From COE1 sp045579665 (lineage in GTDB: Bacteria > Bacillota > Clostridia > Lachnospirales > Lachnospiraceae): a stretch of 11,624 nucleotides of DNA. How positions within the stretch are numbered: the first letter of the stretch is position 1; each line of letters begins with the position of its first letter. The notes beneath the pieces were generated by a model. It made no database searches and was not told the origin of the DNA. It saw only the letters and a list, made by a program, of their open reading frames with translations. Position numbers and translations under genes: made by a program. This document shows, piece after piece, positions 7,023 to 11,624 of the stretch. Where the stretch lies: the NCBI GenBank assembly GCA_045579665.1, contig JAZNMO010000183.1:1-11624 (forward strand), given 5' to 3'.

Positions 7023-7087
7023 GGTATCAGTCTGCCTATATAGGCTGTTACCAGTTACATCATAGTGTAAATTACGTTACCGGTATC
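7023..7087 (+). promoter_or_regulatory. Structured 5' leader of rpmH
   Basis: The leader contains the perfect palindrome GCCTATATAGGC (7034-7045), flanked by GGTATCAG (7023-7030) and TGTTACC (7046-7052). These can extend it into a longer imperfect stem. A second hairpin, TTACA (7055-7059) with TGTAA (7066-7070), and the palindrome TACCGGTA (7078-7085) follow. GGTATC and GTTACC each occur twice, so alternative pairings are possible. I do not recognise a named leader family. Autoregulation by L34 or a stability element would be plausible; both are inference. Confidence 0.4.
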
Positions 7088-7123
7088 TTATAGATAGGTA
7101 TATGAGAAGGAGGTGTTTCTCAC

Positions 7124-7258
7124 ATGAAAATGACATTTCAGCCAAAGAAGAGACAGAGATCTAAGGTTCACGGATTCAGAGCAAGAATGAGTACTCCAGG
7201 CGGAAGAAAAGTTTTAGCTGCTAGAAGAGCAAAAGGAAGAAAGAGATTATCAGCATAG
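7124..7258 (+). CDS. rpmH: 50S ribosomal protein L34
   Basis: L34 is a very small basic protein of the large ribosomal subunit. The frame encodes 44 residues, the family's usual length: it begins MKMTFQPKKRQRSKVHGFRA, continues RMSTPGGRKVLAARR and ends KGRKRLSA. All the L34 signature blocks are present. The start has an excellent ribosome-binding site, AAGGAGGTG (7107-7115), 9 bases upstream, and the promoter at 6971-6999 is strong, as expected for a highly expressed gene. It is followed by rnpA, its universal partner, but a terminator hairpin begins in its own stop codon. A second in-frame ATG lies two codons in; family starts favour the first. Confidence 0.97.
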   Translation: MKMTFQPKKRQRSKVHGFRARMSTPGGRKVLAARRAKGRKRLSA

Positions 7259-7281
7259 GCCGCAATTTTGTGGCCTTTTTT
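7258..7281 (+). terminator. Rho-independent terminator after rpmH
   Basis: GGCCGCA (7258-7264) pairs with TGTGGCC (7269-7275), including one G-U pair, around the loop ATTT. TTTTTT (7276-7281) follows. The first stem base is the last base of the rpmH TAG stop. Partial read-through would set rnpA and downstream genes lower than rpmH, so this probably works as an attenuating terminator inside the operon. Confidence 0.82.
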
Positions 7282-7321
7282 CTCTTTGTTTTAAACAGAG
7301 ATTCATTATGAAAGGCTTTGT

Positions 7322-7669
7322 ATGAGATTTTCGGAATCATTAAAGAGCAACAGAGATTTTAAGAATGTGTACAGTCGCGGCAAATCATTTGCCAATAAAT
7401 ATTTAGTGATGTATGTATTAGAGAATGGAACAGATAGGAATAGACTTGGAATTTCTGTTAGCAAGAAAGTTGGAAACAGTGTCGTAAGACACAGAGTAAC
7501 AAGATTAATAAGGGAAAGTTATCGACTACATGAGAATATATTTAATAGTGGTTTAGATATAGTAGTCGTCGCAAGGGTAAGTGCGAAGGATACAGGGTAT
7601 GCAGAGATTGAAAGTGCATTACTTCATGTATCGAAGCTTCACAAGATATTGAAGATATTCTTTTATTAA
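7322..7669 (+). CDS. rnpA: Ribonuclease P protein component
   Basis: RnpA is the protein subunit of RNase P, which with the M1/RnpB RNA removes 5' leaders from precursor tRNAs. The 115 residues are normal. The start is MRFSESLKSNRDFKNVYSRG, followed by NRLGISVSKKVGNSVVRHRV and TRLIRESYRLHE. The central basic motif usually reads KVGNAVVRNR; here it is KVGNSVVRHR, with His for Asn, which I recall as common in Lachnospiraceae. GAAAGG (7310-7315) lies 6 bases before the ATG. The gene follows rpmH through a terminator hairpin and leads into yidD and yidC, the usual order. Confidence 0.96.
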   Translation: MRFSESLKSNRDFKNVYSRGKSFANKYLVMYVLENGTDRNRLGISVSKKVGNSVVRHRVTRLIRESYRLHENIFNSGLDIVVVARVSAKDTGYAEIESALLHVSKLHKILKIFFY

Positions 7670-7725
7670 TAGGTAGAATATTAATAATAAGGATGTGTTT
7701 TGGTTTGCAGGATATGTATATATCC

Positions 7726-7732
7726 GGGAGGT
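7726..7732 (+). promoter_or_regulatory. yidD ribosome-binding site
   Basis: GGGAGGT lies 4-5 bases before the ATG at 7737. The upstream in-frame ATG at 7695 has only an AAGGA that runs into it, so this site decides the start. Confidence 0.8.
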
Positions 7733-7736
7733 AAGT

Positions 7737-7946
7737 ATGAAATATATTATGATTCGTTTGATTCGTTTCTATAGAAAGTATTTATCGCCAATGAAGAGCA
7801 CAAAGTGTCCATATTATCCGACCTGTTCTGAGTATGGTTTGCAGGCAGTGGAGAAGTATGGAGCTGTCAAGGGCGGCGCTTTGGCTTTATGGAGAATTCT
7901 TCGATGCAATCCTTTTTCCAAGGGAGGATATGATCCCGTTCCGTAG
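7737..7946 (+). CDS. yidD: Membrane protein insertion efficiency factor YidD
   Basis: YidD is a small membrane-associated protein that helps YidC-dependent insertion of inner-membrane proteins. The 69 residues begin MKYIMIRLIRFYRKYLSPMK, an amphipathic basic N-terminus suited to membrane attachment. The family signatures follow: KCPYYPTCSEYGLQAVEKYG, GALALWRILRCNPF and GGYDPVP. The three conserved cysteines (in CPYYPTC and RCNPF) are present. An ATG 42 bases upstream would add 14 residues (MFWFAGYVYIREVS), but the strong GGGAGGT before 7737 and family starts favour the shorter form. It sits between rnpA and yidC as in most bacteria. Confidence 0.95.
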   Translation: MKYIMIRLIRFYRKYLSPMKSTKCPYYPTCSEYGLQAVEKYGAVKGGALALWRILRCNPFSKGGYDPVP

Positions 7947-8001
7947 ATTTATATGGATATGGGACAGGTTTGTTTGGACGCACATTATTTGGGACCCGCA
8001 A

Positions 8002-8008
8002 GAGGAGG
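8002..8008 (+). promoter_or_regulatory. yidC ribosome-binding site selecting a GTG start
   Basis: GAGGAGG lies 7 bases before GTG at 8016. No comparable site precedes the upstream in-frame ATG at 7953. The site therefore supports initiation at GTG and removes 21 non-conserved residues from the longer reading. Confidence 0.8.
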
Positions 8009-8015
8009 ACAAACA

Positions 8016-9335
8016 GTGGATTACACTTTATTAACCCAGAATTCTACTCCGATATTTTCTATCATAGTTAAGCTTCTTGGCGCAATTATGAATATAATCT
8101 TTGAATTCCTTAATTTAATTGGAATACCAAATATCGGTTTATCTATTTTATTATTTACTATTGTTGTTTACTTATTATTAATGCCGTTGACTATTAAGCA
8201 GCAGAAGTTCTCTAAGCTTTCTGCAAAGATGAATCCTGAGCTTCAGGCGATTCGCGACAGATATAACGGTAAGAATGACCAGCAGTCGATGATGGAGATG
8301 AACTATGCAACTAAGGCAGTATATGCTAAGTACGGCGTTTCTCCTTCAGGTAGCTGTGTGCAGTTATTGATTCAGATGCCTATTTTATTTGCATTGTATC
8401 GTGTTATTTATCAGATTCCTGCTTATGTTTCAAGAGTAAGAGAAGCATTCAGTGTTTTGGCTGAGGAGATTCTCAATGCAGGTGGTCTTGAGAAGATGAA
8501 GGAGCTTGGCGCTAATACACAATATGCTAAGAACTTTGAGATTGCAGATAATACTAAGAATGCTGTAATTGATGTTTTGTATTCTACATCGACACAGGAT
8601 ATGGCAGCACTTAGTGAGCAGTTTGGACTTGCTGATTTAACAGTAAATGGAGAAAGAATTTTAAGTTCAGCTACTGAGATGGGATTGATTGATACTTATA
8701 ATAATTTCCTAGGTCTTAATATTGCTAACTCTCCAATGGTTACAATGACAACAGCTTTTGCGGAGAACAATTATTTATTAGTACTTGGAGCTGTTTTGGT
8801 TCCGGTATTAGCTTGGTTGACACAGTGGTTGAACTATAAGCTTATGCCACAGGCTAATAATCAGGATGACAGTAATAAGAAGAAAGCACCTCAGAATGAT
8901 ACTGCAGAGGCTATGCAGCAGTCTATGAAGACTATGAATACAATCATGCCTGTTATGTCAGCATTTTTCTGTTTATCAATGCCTGCAGGTATGGGTATTT
9001 ACTGGATTATTGGTGCTGTTGTAAGAAGTGTACAGCAGGTACTGATTAACAGACATATTGATAAGATGGATATTGATGCAGTTATTGCTAAGAATGAAGA
9101 AAAGTATAAAGAGACCTTAAAGAAGCAGGGTATTAATGCTGAGAAGTTGAATCAGTATGCAAAGATGAATACCCGTAATGTGAATACTGCTCCTAAGAAG
9201 CCGTCAATGACAGCTGAAGAGAGAGAAGCAGCAATGAGAAAGTCAACGGAGTACTATAATCAGAATGCAAAGCCGGGCAGTCTTGCTGCTAAGGCTAATA
9301 TGGTAAAGCAATATAACGAGAAGAATAACAAATAG
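8016..9335 (+). CDS. yidC: Membrane protein insertase YidC (Oxa1 family), long clostridial form
   Basis: YidC inserts and folds membrane proteins, alone or with SecYEG. I start it at GTG 8016 (strong SD), giving 439 residues. Hydrophobic stretches lie at about 12-36 and 37-60, followed by the cytosolic loop KQQKFSKLSAKMNPEL (61-76), helices at about 114-136 and 252-272, and a closing pair within 309-345 (AFFCLSMPAGMGIYWIIGAV). LLIQMPILFALYRVIY is a family hallmark. B. subtilis SpoIIIJ has about 260 residues. The extra length is a predicted outside loop of about 115 residues (137-251) and a charged C-terminal tail (346-439). No lipoprotein signal is visible. The groove arginine of SpoIIIJ and E. 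coli YidC aligns with Tyr52 in TIVVYLLLMPLT. yidD lies 69 bases upstream, jag 12 bases downstream. Confidence 0.95.
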   Translation: MDYTLLTQNSTPIFSIIVKLLGAIMNIIFEFLNLIGIPNIGLSILLFTIVVYLLLMPLTIKQQKFSKLSAKMNPELQAIRDRYNGKNDQQSMMEMNYATKAVYAKYGVSPSGSCVQLLIQMPILFALYRVIYQIPAYVSRVREAFSVLAEEILNAGGLEKMKELGANTQYAKNFEIADNTKNAVIDVLYSTSTQDMAALSEQFGLADLTVNGERILSSATEMGLIDTYNNFLGLNIANSPMVTMTTAFAENNYLLVLGAVLVPVLAWLTQWLNYKLMPQANNQDDSNKKKAPQNDTAEAMQQSMKTMNTIMPVMSAFFCLSMPAGMGIYWIIGAVVRSVQQVLINRHIDKMDIDAVIAKNEEKYKETLKKQGINAEKLNQYAKMNTRNVNTAPKKPSMTAEEREAAMRKSTEYYNQNAKPGSLAAKANMVKQYNEKNNK

Positions 9336-9347
9336 GGGGCCAGTGTT

Positions 9348-9980
9348 ATGGAGTATATGGAGTTTTCCGCAAAGACAGTGAATGATGCAATTACTGAGGC
9401 TTGTAAGCACTTTACAGTTACAAGTGACAAGCTTGATTATGTAGTAGTAGAAGAAGGTTCTACAGGATTTTTAGGCTTCAATGCTAAGCCTGCTATTATT
9501 AAGGCTAGAGTTGTTGAAGAGGAGTTATCAGTAGAAGACCAGGCAAAGAATTTCTTACAGGATGTATTCCAGGCTATGAATATGACTGTAGTAATCGATG
9601 CTAAGTATGACGAGGCACAGAATACTTTAGAGGTAGAGTTAAGTGGAGATGAGATGGGTGTTCTTATCGGTAAGAGAGGACAGACATTAGATTCTTTACA
9701 GTACTTAATTTCACTTGTTGTTAATAAGGGAACAAATGAGTACATACGTGTTAAGGTTGATACAGAGAACTATAGACAGAGACGTAAGGATACATTAGAG
9801 AACCTTGCTAAGAATATTTCTTATAAGGTTAAGAGAACTAAGAGAGCTGTTTCTCTTGAGCCAATGAATCCATATGAGAGAAGAATTATTCACTCTGCTT
9901 TGCAGAATGACAGATATGTTACAACACACAGCGAAGGTGAAGAGCCATTCAGACGTGTAGTAGTTACATTGAAGAGATAG
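9348..9980 (+). CDS. jag: RNA-binding protein Jag/KhpB (Jag_N, KH and R3H domains)
   Basis: Jag (KhpB, EloR) is a cytosolic RNA-binding protein that pairs with KhpA and affects cell elongation and division in streptococci. The 210 residues show three parts. Jag_N (1-50) has KTVNDAITEACKHF and EEGSTGFLGF. The KH domain carries the GxxG loop in VLIGKRGQTLDSLQYLISLV. The C-terminal R3H domain has PYERRIIHSALQ and ends VVVTLKR. AGGGGG (9334-9339), overlapping the yidC stop, is 8 bases before the ATG, so the two genes are translationally close. A second in-frame ATG at 9357 is too far from that site. The yidC-jag pair is standard in Firmicutes. A strong terminator ends the transcript here. Confidence 0.95.
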   Translation: MEYMEFSAKTVNDAITEACKHFTVTSDKLDYVVVEEGSTGFLGFNAKPAIIKARVVEEELSVEDQAKNFLQDVFQAMNMTVVIDAKYDEAQNTLEVELSGDEMGVLIGKRGQTLDSLQYLISLVVNKGTNEYIRVKVDTENYRQRRKDTLENLAKNISYKVKRTKRAVSLEPMNPYERRIIHSALQNDRYVTTHSEGEEPFRRVVVTLKR

Positions 9981-9991
9981 TAAATAAATGG

Positions 9992-10027
9992 GGCATTTAT
10001 CGGAAAATATCCGATAAATGCCTTTTT
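9992..10027 (+). terminator. Rho-independent terminator after jag
   Basis: GGCATTTATCGG (9992-10003) and CCGATAAATGCC (10011-10022) form a perfect 12-base-pair stem around AAAATAT, followed by TTTTT (10023-10027). It separates the rpmH-jag transcript from mnmE. Confidence 0.93.
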
Positions 10028-10044
10028 ATAGGTAGGAGTGTCTA

Positions 10045-10073
10045 TTGAAAATGTTTGTTAAATGATATACAAT
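10045..10073 (+). promoter_or_regulatory. mnmE promoter
   Basis: The -35 TTGAAA (10045-10050) and the -10 TACAAT (10068-10073) are 17 bases apart, each matching sigma-A consensus at 5/6 or close to it. It begins 18 bases after the jag terminator. The expected start near 10080 gives a leader of about 100 bases. Confidence 0.75.
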
Positions 10074-10086
10074 AAAACCGACTATG

Positions 10087-10172
10087 GGTACCGTTAAAAA
10101 TTTTTACATGCAAACCTGGTTTGCATTGCAAATGTTGTGCCTTTGGCCCAAAGTTTGCGGGGTTTGAAAGGA
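10087..10172 (+). promoter_or_regulatory. Structured 5' leader of mnmE with alternative pairings
   Basis: The leader holds GGTACC (10087-10092), the 19-base palindrome ATGCAAACCTGGTTTGCAT (10108-10126) and CTTTGGCCCAAAG (10141-10153). CAAACC at 10111-10116 can pair with GGTTTG at 10118-10123 or with GGTTTG at 10161-10166. The second copy abuts the ribosome-binding site AAAGGA (10167-10172), 10 bases before the ATG. GTTTGC is likewise present at 10119-10124 and 10153-10158. Mutually exclusive pairings are typical of riboswitches and attenuators, but I recognise no known family. Confidence 0.4.
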
Positions 10173-10182
10173 CGCTAAGTAT

Positions 10183-11466
10183 ATGATAAAAACAGATACA
10201 ATTGCTGCGATTGCAACCGCAGTGAGTGATTCAGGAATTGGAATTATCCGATTAAGCGGTGATGAAGCGATAGAGATAGCGGATAAGGTATATCGCTCTA
10301 AAACAGGGAAAAAGAAATTAGCTGAAGTAGAAAGTCATACAATACATTATGGCTTTATTTATGATGCAGATGAGATGATAGATGAGGTAATGGTTGCTGT
10401 GATGAAGGCGCCAAATACCTATACGAGAGAGAATACAGTTGAGATTGATTGTCATGGTGGCATTTTGGTGATGAATCGGATACTGGAGGTAGTGTTAAAA
10501 AACGGTTGTCGTCTGGCCGAGCCGGGTGAATTTACAAAGAGAGCCTTTTTAAATGGACGAATTGATTTATCTAAGGCAGAGGCTGTTATGGATATTATTC
10601 ATTCAAAGAATGAATTTGCATTAAAAAGTTCTATTAATCAATTAAAGGGAACTGTTTCTAATAAAGTGAAGGCTTTAAGAGAAGAACTGATTTATGAGAT
10701 TGCATTTATCGAGTCGGCATTGGATGACCCGGAGCATATTAGTCTGGATGGTTATCATGATAAGTTAGAGGAGAAAACCAAACGTATTATAGTAGAGTTG
10801 GACAAGCTGATTCAGAGTGCGGATAATGGTAAGATGCTTAAAGACGGTATTAATACTGTTATTGTTGGTAAGCCAAATGCAGGTAAGTCTTCTTTATTAA
10901 ACATATTGGTTGGTGAGGATAAAGCGATTGTAACCAGTGTGGCCGGAACCACCAGAGATGTATTAGAGGAATCAATTAAGCTACATGGTGTTGGTTTGAA
11001 TATCATAGATACAGCCGGGATTCGTGATACAGAGGATGAGGTTGAGAAGATTGGTGTTGAAAAGGCTAGAAAATATGCCGGCAATGCGGATTTGATTATC
11101 TATGTAGTGGATTCGTCTAAGCCGTTAGATGAGAATGATGATGAGATTATTAAGCTGATAGCAGATAAGAAGAGAATTGTTTTGTTAAATAAAACAGATC
11201 TCGAACAGGCTGTTACACAGGAAGAAATAGAAGAGAAGTTTGCGCAGTGTGGTGTTGGACAAGGTGAATATACACTTTATAGAGTAATCAAGACTTCTAC
11301 CAAGGAAAATACAGGTATTGAAGAGTTCGAGCATACAATTAAGGATATGTTTTTTGATGGTGAGATTGCAATTAATGATGAGATTTATATTACCAATCAA
11401 AGACATAAGGAGGCTTTGAAGGTTTATTGCAGAGCCAGGTTATGTAATGCTCACATTTTTGGATAA
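10183..11466 (+). CDS. mnmE: tRNA modification GTPase MnmE, C-terminus missing or replaced
   Basis: MnmE (TrmE, ThdF) with MnmG modifies the wobble uridine of certain tRNAs. The frame has 427 codons where about 455 are usual. The N-terminal folate-binding domain (TDTIAAIATAVSDSGIGIIR, HGGILVMNRILE, EPGEFTKRAFLNGRIDLSKA) is intact. The G domain has GKPNAGKSS (229-237), GTTRD (255-259), DTAG (276-279) and NKTD (336-339). The C-terminal helical domain starts normally at NQRHKEAL (405-412). The next 15 residues, KVYCRARLCNAHIFG, do not resemble the family, and the final Cys-x-Gly-Lys, whose cysteine is required for modification, is absent. The gene is therefore probably inactive as drawn, or broken by an insertion or misassembly near 11418. 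AAAGGA precedes the ATG at 10183. Confidence 0.93.
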   Translation: MIKTDTIAAIATAVSDSGIGIIRLSGDEAIEIADKVYRSKTGKKKLAEVESHTIHYGFIYDADEMIDEVMVAVMKAPNTYTRENTVEIDCHGGILVMNRILEVVLKNGCRLAEPGEFTKRAFLNGRIDLSKAEAVMDIIHSKNEFALKSSINQLKGTVSNKVKALREELIYEIAFIESALDDPEHISLDGYHDKLEEKTKRIIVELDKLIQSADNGKMLKDGINTVIVGKPNAGKSSLLNILVGEDKAIVTSVAGTTRDVLEESIKLHGVGLNIIDTAGIRDTEDEVEKIGVEKARKYAGNADLIIYVVDSSKPLDENDDEIIKLIADKKRIVLLNKTDLEQAVTQEEIEEKFAQCGVGQGEYTLYRVIKTSTKENTGIEEFEHTIKDMFFDGEIAINDEIYITNQRHKEALKVYCRARLCNAHIFG

Positions 11467-11624
11467 CTTTTGCTTTGCGACAACGACAGCATTGATAGTT
11501 ACAATGAAGGTTTCCACAGATGTGTTTGCGATTGCAGGCTGTAAAGTTTATACAAGACCTGCAGTTGTCTGTGAAATATGCATAAGGAATGAGTTCACGA
11601 TGACGTTGTACTTCTTTGGAAATC
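11390..11624 (-). CDS. Cysteine-rich open frame of unknown function, partial, possibly mobile-element derived
   Basis: From base 11623 leftwards the minus strand is open for 77 codons to a TAA at 11392-11390. It enters from outside the window, so no start can be given. About twelve cysteines occur, with clusters such as DNCRSCINFTACNRKHIC, NLHCNYQCCRCRKAKV and IQKCEHYITWLC, reminiscent of a zinc- or metal-binding region. I do not recognise the family. The last ~10 residues are antisense to mnmE, so the natural C-terminus may also be lost. The opposite strand is open from an ATG at 11447 in the same codon phase, so one of the two frames is a shadow. Some IS transposases carry similar cysteine clusters, but no terminal inverted repeat was found. 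Confidence 0.3.
   Translation of the reverse strand, partial: ISKEVQRHRELIPYAYFTDNCRSCINFTACNRKHICGNLHCNYQCCRCRKAKVIQKCEHYITWLCNKPSKPPYVFDW

Noticed and set aside
7695..7736. N-terminal extension of YidD from ATG 7695 (MFWFAGYVYIREVS)
   Set aside because: The ATG overlaps its only possible ribosome-binding site, while GGGAGGT sits correctly before 7737 where family similarity starts.
11458..11466. TTTGGATAA, one mismatch from a minus-strand DnaA box
   Set aside because: A single isolated match far from the origin, inside the junction sequence; chance is enough.
11533..11563. TGCAGG and CCTGCA inverted repeat near the right edge as an IS terminus
   Set aside because: Only 6 bases per arm, internal to the open frame and not at the junction. 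Too short to support a transposon end.
11447..11624. Plus-strand frame from ATG 11447 to the window end, with Thr/Ala-rich translation
   Set aside because: It is codon-for-codon antisense to the cysteine-rich minus frame (Cys codons read as Thr or Ala) and has no ribosome-binding site. It is probably a shadow, although neither strand is proven coding.
1..11624. CRISPR array, tRNA or rRNA genes
   Set aside because: No regularly spaced direct repeats, no cloverleaf with T-loop GTTCRA and acceptor pairing, and no rRNA sequence were seen.

Overview
This window is the chromosomal replication-origin neighbourhood of a low-GC Gram-positive bacterium, most probably a member of the Clostridia close to Lachnospiraceae. 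That placement is inference. It rests on the Firmicutes gene order, a GyrA segment ending HPHGDSSIYGA, a 638-residue GyrB, a long YidC of about 439 residues with KQQKFSKLSAKMNPEL after its first helices, and an RnpA with RHR in place of RNR. Everything from gyrA to mnmE is classical core-genome content. The only accessory-looking part is the last ~200 bases.

Two divergent blocks flank the origin. The leftward (minus-strand) block reads dnaA (5070-6437), dnaN (3644-4753), yaaA (3355-3567), recF (2240-3325), gyrB (311-2227) and the start of gyrA (269 to beyond base 1): initiator, sliding clamp, an S4 RNA-binding protein, gap-repair loader and DNA gyrase. The rightward (plus-strand) block reads rpmH (7124-7258), rnpA (7322-7669), yidD (7737-7946), yidC (8016-9335), jag/khpB (9348-9980) and mnmE (10183 onward): ribosomal protein L34, RNase P protein, two membrane-insertion factors, an RNA-binding KH/R3H protein and a tRNA-modification GTPase.

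The origin is bipartite, split by dnaA as in Bacillus subtilis. The rpmH-dnaA side (about 6540-6900) has five perfect TTATCCACA DnaA boxes, two of them fused into a 19-base palindrome, plus several one-mismatch boxes. The dnaA-dnaN side (about 4790-5070) has one perfect and two one-mismatch boxes. It also has a layout that matches a basal unwinding system on the minus strand: DnaA box, short GC cluster, CTA-TTA-CTA trinucleotides, then a nearly pure A/T tract. Promoters with 17-base spacers can be read for dnaA, rpmH and mnmE. Rho-independent terminators follow rpmH and jag.

Several start sites were set from Shine-Dalgarno position: dnaN at the second ATG (4753), yidD at 7737 and yidC at a GTG (8016). 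rpmH is a 44-codon gene recognised directly from its sequence.

The right edge is odd. mnmE loses similarity to its family at about base 11418, after NQRHKEAL, and stops at 11466 without its C-terminal helices and the Cys-x-Gly-Lys end. The sequence beyond carries a cysteine-rich open frame on the minus strand that runs off the window. This may be a mobile-element insertion, a rearrangement or an assembly chimera. I found no undescribed multi-gene system. The points most worth checking are this junction, the structured leaders of rpmH and mnmE, and the departures from family consensus in YidC, GyrA and DnaA.
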